A stretch of 64,000 bases of DNA from Aliiroseovarius sp. M344 (lineage in GTDB: Bacteria > Pseudomonadota > Alphaproteobacteria > Rhodobacterales > Rhodobacteraceae). This document shows, piece by piece, positions 29,490 through 35,982 of the stretch. How positions within the stretch are numbered: the stretch's first letter is position 1; each line of letters opens with the position of its first letter. The notes beneath the pieces are model-generated. The model searched no databases. It worked only from the letters and a program-made list of their open reading frames with translations, and had not been told where the DNA came from. A program made the translations under genes and the position numbers. The DNA is taken from the NCBI RefSeq assembly GCF_025140835.1, contig NZ_CP081153.1:2790001-2854000 (forward strand), in the 5' to 3' direction.

Positions 29490-29585
29490 GCTTTTCTAAC
29501 CGGCGACAAAGCCAAAAAAGCTGCCGTGATCACAAATTAATTTTCGACAGATACGTGTATAGGGATTCACTTTATCCACCAACCC

Positions 29586-29610
29586 CCCGAAAAGAATCAC
29601 TTTTTTCGGG
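29586..29610 (+). terminator. Hairpin, possible folC terminator
   Basis: CCCGAAAA pairs with TTTTCGGG across a 9-nt loop and is followed by TTT. It lies about 97 nt past the folC stop, so it may be the terminator of accD-folC. Confidence 0.5.
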
Positions 29611-29612
29611 TT

Positions 29613-29637
29613 TGGCGAATCGGCATATGATTCGCCA
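29613..29637. repeat. 9-bp inverted repeat
   Basis: TGGCGAATC and GATTCGCCA are separated by 7 nt (GGCATAT). It directly follows the preceding hairpin. It may be an RNA hairpin or an operator; no flanking U-run favours the operator view. Confidence 0.5.
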
Positions 29638-29694
29638 CAATATGTTGACAGAATAAGTGGTTAGCTACTACTAATAGGGTATTCTTCAGGTAAA

Positions 29695-29711
29695 GTTCAC
29701 AATAAGTGAAC
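29695..29711. promoter_or_regulatory. Inverted repeat GTTCAC-N5-GTGAAC
   Basis: A perfect 6-bp inverted repeat with 5-nt spacer, 36 nt upstream of the possible small gene at 29747. Size and spacing fit a dimeric repressor or FNR/Crp-like operator. The binding protein is unknown. Confidence 0.45.
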
Positions 29712-29746
29712 GGCTTGTCGAGCAGTACCTTTGACCAGGGGGTCTC

Positions 29747-29860
29747 ATGTTTCGGTTGGCACAGGAGCAGGCAATCCAGTTTGTGATCACAAACTTGCCC
29801 GCAAATGTGTTTGAAACAGAGACCGCCCTTGCCACACCCACTTCCGGCACAGGTTCATGA
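29747..29860 (+). CDS. Possible 37-residue small protein
   Basis: ATG with AGGGGG 4 nt upstream opens a 37-codon frame whose product begins MFRLAQEQAIQFVITNLP and ends in TSGTGS. A TTGACC hexamer lies just upstream (29731) but would be within the leader. An 18-bp palindrome lies inside the frame. A terminator follows at 29966. No homologue is recognised, and a frame this short may be chance; listed because it has a ribosome site and bounded transcription signals. Confidence 0.25.
   Translation: MFRLAQEQAIQFVITNLPANVFETETALATPTSGTGS
29778..29795. promoter_or_regulatory. 18-bp perfect palindrome
   Basis: AGTTTGTGATCACAAACT reads identically on both strands. The core GTGATCACAAA recurs at 29526-29536, 252 nt upstream. 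This looks like a binding site for a dimeric regulator, for example of the GntR or Crp type, but no local regulator gene is obvious. Confidence 0.55.
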
Positions 29861-29965
29861 CATCTGGCGCGCCAGCCGCGCCCAAATGTGCTGTCCCTAA
29901 GCGCGGGTTGTTGAGTTCAGGTTTTGGTCGCAACGCGCTAAGTTAAGCGGGCAGGACAAGACCTT

Positions 29966-29990
29966 GGGGTCGCCGACGGCGGCCCCGTTT
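29966..29990 (+). terminator. Plus-strand terminator ahead of zapE 3' end
   Basis: GGGGTCGCC pairs with GGCGGCCCC (one G-T pair) around a 3-nt loop, followed by GTTTTATT. The U-run is on the plus strand only, so it ends transcription entering from folC or from an unknown transcript in the gap. Confidence 0.7.
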
Positions 29991-31072
29991 TATTCCACAC
30001 CCCAATCCTTGTCCTGCATTTCGCGCAGGCGACTCGCCGTGCGCTCAAACTCGAACGACCCTTCACCCTCGACATACAGCATCTCTGGCTGGGCCGCTGC
30101 GGACGCGATCAACCTGACCTTCGCTTCATAAAGCGAGTCGATCAGTGTGACGAACCGCTTCGCTTCGTTGAAGTTGGACCGGCTCAGGCGCGGGATGTCT
30201 TCCAACACCAGAAGCTTCACCGCATTGGCAATTGTCAGATAGTCCCCCGGCCCCAGCATCGCACCGCAAAGGTCATGAAACCCAGCACGTGCGGCCCCAT
30301 TGTGAAAAGCAGGCAACACCACTTCCCGCCCTTTTACCGTCAAGGTCAGCGGCTCTGCGCGCGCGCCCGTCAAATCACCCCAGATCGCGTCAATCGCGCG
30401 CCGGGCATCGGCACCTGCAGGAGTGAAATACACTTGTTCACCCGCCAAACGGTCTTGTCGATAGTCGTTCGGACTGATCAGTTCATGCACCACCATCTGA
30501 TCTTTGATCAGCGCGATGAAGGGCAAGAACAGCTGACGGTTCAGCCCGTCTTTGTAAAGCTCGTCCGGATGACGGTTTGAGGTCGTGACGACGACAACGC
30601 CCGCGTCAAACAGCTTCTCAAAAAGACGCCCCACCAGCATCGCGTCGGTGATGTCGGTGATCTGCATTTCGTCAAAGGCAAACAAACGCACATCGGCGGC
30701 AATCTTGTCGGCAACAGGCGTAAGGGGGTCATCAACACCCGTCTTGCGGGCTGCAGCCATACCTTCATGCACCTCTTGCATGAAGGCGTGAAAATGGACG
30801 CGGCGTTTCTCGGTGATCTCCAGGCTGTCGACAAACAGATCCATCAACATGGATTTTCCCCGGCCAACACCGCCCCAAAGATACAGGCCCTGCGGCACCT
30901 CTTCTGGCTTGATGTGAAACAATCCGCCAAGGATTCCCCGCTTTCGCGCTGGCGCAGTTTCCAAATGAACGCGGATATCTTCCAGCGCGGGCAAGCATGC
31001 CTCTTGCGCCGGGTCGCGGGTAATCTCGCCCTTTTGGGTTAGGTCTTCGTAGATCTCGATCAAACTGGTCAT
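29990..31072 (-). CDS. zapE: ZapE / AFG1-like ATPase
   Basis: AAA+-type ATPase of the cell-division ZapE family, which acts at the Z-ring and under low oxygen in E. coli. The Walker A motif is LYLWGGVGRGKSMLMDLF and Walker B is LFAFDEMQITDITDAM; the sensor region is VVTTSNRHPDELYKDGL. The C-terminus has SRSNFNEAKRFVTLIDSLYE, also typical. I use the ATG giving MTSLIEIYEDL as in relatives; a GTG 8 codons upstream is the alternative. No good ribosome site precedes either. Length 360 aa fits. Confidence 0.93.
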   Translation of the reverse strand: MTSLIEIYEDLTQKGEITRDPAQEACLPALEDIRVHLETAPARKRGILGGLFHIKPEEVPQGLYLWGGVGRGKSMLMDLFVDSLEITEKRRVHFHAFMQEVHEGMAAARKTGVDDPLTPVADKIAADVRLFAFDEMQITDITDAMLVGRLFEKLFDAGVVVVTTSNRHPDELYKDGLNRQLFLPFIALIKDQMVVHELISPNDYRQDRLAGEQVYFTPAGADARRAIDAIWGDLTGARAEPLTLTVKGREVVLPAFHNGAARAGFHDLCGAMLGPGDYLTIANAVKLLVLEDIPRLSRSNFNEAKRFVTLIDSLYEAKVRLIASAAAQPEMLYVEGEGSFEFERTASRLREMQDKDWGVE

Positions 31073-31170
31073 GGCCGAGGAATAAATCGCTTCCACACAT
31101 AAGGAAAGGTGAAGTCGCAGATCATAAACGAAGAATTGACCATCTGGTTGATTTCACCGAACGTGCGCGG

Positions 31171-32412
31171 ATGACTGAGACACGCGCGCCCCTTATCACG
31201 CCCGTCCTTGTGGCCGGCTGTTTGATCATCCTTGTCAGCTTCGCGATCCGCGCAAGCTTCGGGGTGTTTCAGATCCCTATTGCGACCGAGTTTAACTGGC
31301 CCAGAGCCGAGTTTTCGTTGGCGATTGCGATCCAGAATTTGGCGTGGGGGATCGGACAACCGATCTTTGGCGCTATCGCCGAGAAGATAGGCGACAGAAA
31401 AGCGATTATCATGGGCGCACTGATCTATGCCGTGGGGCTTGTCGCGTCGTCTTATGCGGTCACACCAGAAGCGCACCAGTTGCTTGAAATTGCCGTGGGT
31501 TTCGGTATCGCCGGCACTGGATTTGGCGTGATCCTAGCCGTCGTCGGGCGCGCAGCCAGCGATGACAACCGGTCGATGGCACTGGCCATTGCAACCGCCG
31601 CAGGGTCGGCGGGTCAGGTGTTTGGCGCACCGCTGGCAGAATACCTGCTGGGTTTCATGTCGTGGCAGAATGTATTCATCATGTTTGCGGCGGCGATCCT
31701 TGCAACTCTGGCCCTGCTACCTTTGATGAAAACCGAAACGCTCGCCTCGAAGTCCGAGCTTGAGGAAAGCATGGGGCAGATACTCACCAAAGCGATGCGT
31801 GACCCTAGCTTTTCGTTGATTTTTCTGGGCTTCTTTTCCTGCGGTTATCAGCTGGCCTTTATCACAGCGCACTTCCCTGCCTTCGTGACCGAGATGTGCG
31901 GCGCGATCGATCCATCCGGCACGTTGGCCTCGATCGGCGTGTCGACCACGTCCGCGCTTGGTGCGATCTCGATTTCGCTCATCGGGCTGGCCAATATCGC
32001 TGGCACGCTGCTTGCGGGCTATTTGGGCAAGACCTATTCCAAGAAATACCTTTTGGCTGGAATCTATGCCGCGCGCACCGTGGTCGCTGCGCTGTTCATC
32101 CTAATGCCCATCACGCCCACATCGGTGATTGTCTTTTCGATCGCCATGGGTTCGCTATGGTTGGCGACTGTGCCGCTAACCTCGGGGCTAGTCGCGCATA
32201 TCTATGGGTTGCGCTATATGGGCACGCTTTACGGCATCGTCTTTTTCTCGCACCAACTTGGCAGTTTCCTGGGCGTTTGGTTGGGCGGGCGGATGTATGA
32301 CGCGTTTGGCGACTATACCATGGTGTGGTGGATCGGCGTCGGCGTCGGTGCGTTTTCAGCCATCGTTCACTTGCCGGTGAAAGAGCAACCGCTGGCGGCG
32401 CGCGCAACCTAG
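31171..32412 (+). CDS. Major facilitator superfamily transporter
   Basis: 413 residues with twelve predicted transmembrane helices in two six-helix halves. The cytoplasmic loop after helix 2 reads GAIAEKIGDRKAIIMG, the MFS signature. The family resembles oxalate/formate-type or monocarboxylate-like carriers, but substrate cannot be read from sequence. It is divergent from zapE and its stop overlaps the convergent Lrp gene by 4 nt. Proximity to alanine dehydrogenase and Lrp leaves alanine or another amino acid as a guess only. Confidence 0.88.
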   Translation: MTETRAPLITPVLVAGCLIILVSFAIRASFGVFQIPIATEFNWPRAEFSLAIAIQNLAWGIGQPIFGAIAEKIGDRKAIIMGALIYAVGLVASSYAVTPEAHQLLEIAVGFGIAGTGFGVILAVVGRAASDDNRSMALAIATAAGSAGQVFGAPLAEYLLGFMSWQNVFIMFAAAILATLALLPLMKTETLASKSELEESMGQILTKAMRDPSFSLIFLGFFSCGYQLAFITAHFPAFVTEMCGAIDPSGTLASIGVSTTSALGAISISLIGLANIAGTLLAGYLGKTYSKKYLLAGIYAARTVVAALFILMPITPTSVIVFSIAMGSLWLATVPLTSGLVAHIYGLRYMGTLYGIVFFSHQLGSFLGVWLGGRMYDAFGDYTMVWWIGVGVGAFSAIVHLPVKEQPLAARAT

Positions 32413-32867
32413 ACCGGCAGCGCCGTTGTTTTGAACACGGTCCGCAGCGCAAACGAGCTTTGCATCCCCTGAACACCCGGCAGGCGTGCCAAATGCTGGC
32501 GGTGGATGCGCGCGAAATCTTCGGTGTCTTGTGCGACCACTTTCAGGATGTAATCGGCTGAACCGGCCATCAGGTGACATTCCAATACGTCAGGAATCAG
32601 TGCAACTTCGCGCTCAAATGCATCAAGGACTTCGTCTGTCTGACCGGACAGGGTAATCTCGACAAAGACGGTCGACGAACATCCCATCTTCCGAGCATCC
32701 AAAAGGGCGACGTAATCGCGGATGTAACCTTCGGCCTCTAACCGCTGCACACGGCGGTGACAGGCCGAAGGCGACAGATTTATTTTTTCAGACAGGTCCG
32801 AATTGGACATGCGGCCAGTGCGCTGAAGTGCCCTAAGGATACGGCGGTCTATGCTGTCGAGTTCCAT
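32409..32867 (-). CDS. Lrp/AsnC-family regulator (probable regulator of ald)
   Basis: 152-residue feast/famine regulator. N-terminal helix-turn-helix MELDSIDRRILRALQRTG with SNSDLSEKINLSPSACHRRV; C-terminal RAM ligand-binding domain with VFVEITLSGQ and GSADYILKVVAQDTEDF. It is divergent from ald with 159 nt between the starts, the classic layout for an Lrp-type activator of alanine dehydrogenase, so alanine-responsive control of ald is likely. The 3' end overlaps the MFS gene. Confidence 0.93.
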   Translation of the reverse strand: MELDSIDRRILRALQRTGRMSNSDLSEKINLSPSACHRRVQRLEAEGYIRDYVALLDARKMGCSSTVFVEITLSGQTDEVLDAFEREVALIPDVLECHLMAGSADYILKVVAQDTEDFARIHRQHLARLPGVQGMQSSFALRTVFKTTALPV

Positions 32868-33026
32868 TTTCTCACAACTTTCTTGCGTCTGTTTTGAAAT
32901 ACACCGTTTTTTCTTCGAAGCTTCCTATCACTTGCGCCACATCTTTTCAAAGCAATTGCATAGGCCATCTGCCAATATTGAACCTATGAAACATTTCCCA
33001 CCAACAGGGATTGAGGAGGATACCCC

Positions 33027-34145
33027 ATGCTGATCGGTTGCCCGAAAGAGATCAAACCACAAGAATTCCGCGTCGGACTGACGCCCCCTGCGGCAGGCGA
33101 GGCCATCGCACGCGGCCATTCTGTCATTGTTGAAACCAACGCCGGTGTCGGTGCTGGGTTCATGGATGACGACTATGTCGCCGTGGGCGCAACGGTTCTG
33201 AAAACCGCTGAAGAGGTCTTCGCCAAGGCCGACATGATCGTGAAGGTGAAAGAACCTCAGGCCGCTGAGCGCAAGATGCTTCGCGAAGGTCAGTTGCTGT
33301 TCACTTACCTGCACCTGGCCCCGGACCCCGCGCAAACCAAAGACCTGCTGGACAGCGGCTGTACTGCCATCGCTTATGAAACCGTAACCGACCGCAATGG
33401 TGGCTTGCCTTTGTTGGCCCCAATGTCCGAAGTGGCGGGACGTCTGGCCCCTCAGGTCGGATCTTGGACACTGCAAAAGGCCAATGGCGGCCGCGGCGTT
33501 CTGATGGGTGGCGTGCCCGGTGTTGGCCCAGCGAAGGTCGTTGTGATCGGTGGTGGCGTCGTCGGCACCCACGCTGCGAAAATCGCCGCTGGCATGGGCG
33601 CAGATGTGACCATTCTGGACCGCTCGTTGCCACGCCTTCGTTATCTGGATGATGTTTTTGGTGGCACGTTCAAGAACCAATACTCGACCGCAGCCGCAAC
33701 TGCTGAGCTGATCACCACTGCCGATATGGTCATTGGCGCCGTGCTGATCCCCGGTGCTGCCGCGCCCAAGCTGGTCAGCCGCGCGCAGCTGTCGACCATG
33801 AAACCGGGCGCTGTGCTCGTGGACGTGGCCATCGACCAAGGAGGGTGTTTTGAAACATCGAAAGCCACGACCCATGCGGACCCGATCTATGAAGTCGATG
33901 GCGTGATGCATTACTGCGTGGCCAACATGCCTGGCGCAGTTGCCCGGACGTCGACCATCGCCCTAGGCAACGCGACTATGCCGTTCATGTTGGCGCTGGC
34001 CAGCAAGGGCTGGAAGCAAGCCTGTACAGATGACGAGCACCTGCTGAACGGTCTTAACGTCCATGCTGGCAAACTGACTTATGGCGCAGTTGGCGAAGCG
34101 TTGGGTCTTGACTACATCTCGGGCGCGGATGCTCTGAAAATCTAA
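33027..34145 (+). CDS. ald: Alanine dehydrogenase
   Basis: NAD-dependent enzyme interconverting L-alanine and pyruvate plus ammonia. The N-terminal MLIGCPKEIKPQEFRVGLTP is the family signature, as are KVKEPQAAE, LFTYLHLAPD, and the Rossmann motif VVVIGGGVVGTHAAKIAAG. The substrate lysine/histidine region is KVKEP and YLHLAPD. 372 aa is normal. GAGGAGG lies 7 nt before the ATG. Expressed from the region shared with the divergent Lrp gene; a strong terminator follows. It would feed alanine nitrogen into central metabolism. Confidence 0.96.
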   Translation: MLIGCPKEIKPQEFRVGLTPPAAGEAIARGHSVIVETNAGVGAGFMDDDYVAVGATVLKTAEEVFAKADMIVKVKEPQAAERKMLREGQLLFTYLHLAPDPAQTKDLLDSGCTAIAYETVTDRNGGLPLLAPMSEVAGRLAPQVGSWTLQKANGGRGVLMGGVPGVGPAKVVVIGGGVVGTHAAKIAAGMGADVTILDRSLPRLRYLDDVFGGTFKNQYSTAAATAELITTADMVIGAVLIPGAAAPKLVSRAQLSTMKPGAVLVDVAIDQGGCFETSKATTHADPIYEVDGVMHYCVANMPGAVARTSTIALGNATMPFMLALASKGWKQACTDDEHLLNGLNVHAGKLTYGAVGEALGLDYISGADALKI

Positions 34146-34163
34146 TTTCGGAAAAAAAAGTCT

Positions 34164-34194
34164 AAAAGCCCTGCCGTCTGGCGGGGCTTTTTTC
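34164..34194 (+). terminator. Terminator of ald
   Basis: AAAAGCCCTGCC pairs with GGCGGGGCTTTT (one T-G pair) around GTCT, followed by TTTC. It lies 19 nt past the stop. Confidence 0.9.
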
Positions 34195-34230
34195 TTTGAC
34201 ACCATGCGGGCACGGCAGCACCCTGCCCGC

Positions 34231-34653
34231 ATGCCCGACCCCGCGCCCCCCTTTCAAAACGCACAGGTTGCCGCAGCTTTTGCCGGCTTCCCAACCGGCA
34301 CCCGCGCAGGGCTCTTGGTGTTGCGGGACATGATCTTCGCGACTGCCGACGAGACACCCTTGGTCGGCCGTATTGAAGAGACGCTGAAATGGGGGCAGCC
34401 AGCCTATCTGACCCCCGACAGCAAGTCGGGGACGACGATCCGGCTGGGTGTGCCTAAAACAGGTGGTTTCGCGCTCTATGTTCATTGCCAGACCACGTTG
34501 GTGTCAGAGCACCGTAGCCTTTTCCCCACCGATTTCACCTACGGCGGTAATCGAGCGCTTTTGTTCGACGAAAAACAGGTGCTGCCAAAAGCCCCGCTAC
34601 GTCTGTTTATCCGAAACGCTTTGACCTACCACCTCAAAGGGTCCCAGAAATGA
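34231..34653 (+). CDS. DUF1801 family protein
   Basis: 140-residue YdhG-like protein. Conserved parts are PTGTRAGLLVLRDMIFATAD, VGRIEETLKWGQPAYLT and GGFALYVHCQTTLV, typical of DUF1801 (also linked with ferredoxin-fold or 'iron chaperone' frataxin-like annotation in some genomes). Function unknown. The ATG at 34231 gives the usual start MPDPAPPFQN; another at 34204 adds nine residues and immediately follows the ald terminator. No ribosome site is evident for either. Confidence 0.8.
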   Translation: MPDPAPPFQNAQVAAAFAGFPTGTRAGLLVLRDMIFATADETPLVGRIEETLKWGQPAYLTPDSKSGTTIRLGVPKTGGFALYVHCQTTLVSEHRSLFPTDFTYGGNRALLFDEKQVLPKAPLRLFIRNALTYHLKGSQK

Positions 34654-34708
34654 AAGAAGCCCCGCACGTGGCGGGGCCTTTCAGCAGCCATTTCTGACTG
34701 GCCTGATG

Positions 34709-34785
34709 TGGTAGCGTGGGGCGGACTTGAACCGCCGACCCCAGCATTATGAGTGCTGTGCTCTAACCGGCTGAGCTACCACGCC
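34709..34785 (-). tRNA. tRNA-Met (CAT anticodon), elongator type
   Basis: A 77-nt cloverleaf with encoded CCA. On the minus strand the acceptor GGCGTGG pairs with CCACGCT; D-arm AGCTCAGCCGGTTAGAGC; anticodon stem CAGCA/TGCTG encloses CTCATAA; T-arm GGCGG-TTCAAGT-CCGCC. The anticodon region matches E. coli elongator tRNA-Met, and the initiator signature (C1-A72) is absent. The first pair is G1-T72, a wobble. A tRNA-Ile2 with modified CAT is less likely. Confidence 0.92.
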
Positions 34786-34880
34786 ATCTCACATCGGAGG
34801 TCGAGATATTCCGGCCCGCCCCAAGTGTCAAACGAAAAACGCTAATTATCTGCGGGCCAATCGGAAAAAGGCGAAATGAA

Positions 34881-34906
34881 AAGGGCGCCCAGCTCAGGGC
34901 GCCCTT
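34881..34906 (-). terminator. Terminator of mscL
   Basis: AAGGGCGCCC and GGGCGCCCTT form a perfect 10-bp stem with a 6-nt loop, followed on the minus strand by TTCATTTC. It lies 20 nt after the mscL stop. Confidence 0.85.
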
Positions 34907-34926
34907 GGTAGGATCGGTCGGGTCCG

Positions 34927-35355
34927 TTACTTCTTCAATGCGTCGCGGATTTCGGTCAGAAGATCCACTTCGGAGGGACCTGCGGGTGCTTCCTCGGCAA
35001 CTTCCTCTTCAGCGGCGGCAGCGTCTTTAGCCTTGTTGACAAAGCGCACCAGCATAAACACCACATAGGCGATGATCAGGAAGTTGATGATCGCCATAAT
35101 GAACGACCCATATGCGAAGACGGCAGCGCCACCTTCACGGGCAGCTTCCAACGAAGCGCCATCGGCAACATTGCCCGAAAGCACGGCATACATGTTGGTG
35201 AAATCAATCCCCCCCATGAACAGGCCAATGATCGGGTTGATCAGATCAGCCACCAACGAACTGACAATCGCGGTGAACGCAGCACCGATGATGATACCAA
35301 CGGCCATGTCCATGACATTGCCCTTGGCGATAAAGTCTTTGAATTCTTGAAGCAT
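34927..35355 (-). CDS. mscL: Large-conductance mechanosensitive channel
   Basis: Homopentameric channel that opens under membrane tension to release solutes after osmotic down-shock. The N-terminal amphipathic helix and first helix read [20 protein letters not shown]; the second helix follows [20 protein letters not shown]. The C-terminal cytoplasmic helix ends [13 protein letters not shown] after an acidic [12 protein letters not shown] linker. 142 aa is normal. GAGGA precedes the ATG. Monocistronic with its own terminator. Confidence 0.96.
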   Translation of the reverse strand: MLQEFKDFIAKGNVMDMAVGIIIGAAFTAIVSSLVADLINPIIGLFMGGIDFTNMYAVLSGNVADGASLEAAREGGAAVFAYGSFIMAIINFLIIAYVVFMLVRFVNKAKDAAAAEEEVAEEAPAGPSEVDLLTEIRDALKK

Positions 35356-35485
35356 ACTGTCCTCACTACATGCTAGGCGCCGGCTTTTTCCGGCCTCAAT
35401 AGATTCTAGCGTAAAACATTCTCATATGCATATGGTTTTGAGGGGGGAAAATTAATCCCGCCGTACCCATGACTTACTGAATAGC

Positions 35486-35935
35486 CTAACGGCTAAGGCT
35501 GCCCGTCAGGACATAGCGCAGGATCTCGACCACTTGTTGCGGCTCACGGGCGACAGCGAGGGCTGCGGCATTCACCTCTTTCAGGGGGTGATCGTGTTCC
35601 GGCTGTTGCAACACAATCAAAGACTTGCCCTTCGCAGCAGCATATCCCGCATCGAATGCCGCGTTCCACTGACGGTACTTTTCTCCGAAGCGAACGACCA
35701 CAACATCAGCATCTTCAATGGCTTTGCGGGTGCGAATGGCATTGATCATCGCGCCCTTGTGGTCGTGCCAATACTTGTTGTCCTCAGTCCCCAAAATCGC
35801 CACGCCACAATCATCCGACGCATCGTGATCGGTGACTGGGGCCGAGAATGTGACATCCAATCCCTTCGCGCCATCTATGATCTGCTCACGCCAATCGGTG
35901 TGGATTTCGCCGGACAAATAGACGTTCAGGGTCAT
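35486..35935 (-). CDS. YtoQ family protein
   Basis: 149-residue protein of the YtoQ family, related to nucleoside 2-deoxyribosyltransferase-like folds. Visible features: N-terminal LNVYLSGEIHTDWREQI, LGTEDNKYWHDHKGAMINAI, and IEDADVVVVRFGEKYRQWN followed by AAFDAGYAAAKGKSLIVL. Function unknown. GGAGG sits just before the ATG. It follows the pheT terminator and is not part of the phe operon. Confidence 0.88.
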   Translation of the reverse strand: MTLNVYLSGEIHTDWREQIIDGAKGLDVTFSAPVTDHDASDDCGVAILGTEDNKYWHDHKGAMINAIRTRKAIEDADVVVVRFGEKYRQWNAAFDAGYAAAKGKSLIVLQQPEHDHPLKEVNAAALAVAREPQQVVEILRYVLTGSLSR

Positions 35936-35953
35936 AGTTTTCCTCCAAATGAA

Positions 35954-35977
35954 AACGCAGCCCCGATGGGCCGCGTT
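35954..35977 (-). terminator. Terminator of the phe operon
   Basis: AACGC-A-GCCC pairs with GGGC-C-GCGTT (one mismatch) around CGAT. On the minus strand it is followed by TTCATTT. It lies 6 nt after the pheT stop, just before ytoQ. Confidence 0.65.
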
Positions 35978-35982
35978 GTTGG

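Larger units (their letters stand above)
29490..29989. other. 500-nt palindrome-rich intergenic region
   Basis: Lies between convergent folC and zapE and is more AT-rich than its flanks. It holds a hairpin at 29586-29610, inverted repeats at 29613-29637 and 29695-29711, an 18-bp perfect palindrome at 29778-29795, a second GTGATCACAAA copy at 29526-29536, a possible 37-codon gene, and a plus-strand terminator at its end. No tRNA or known RNA family was recognised. Confidence 0.6.

Noticed and set aside
29747..29795. Sigma-54 promoter suggested by TTGGCAC near 29754
   Set aside because: The GC of the -12 element is one base out of register with GG-N10-GC.
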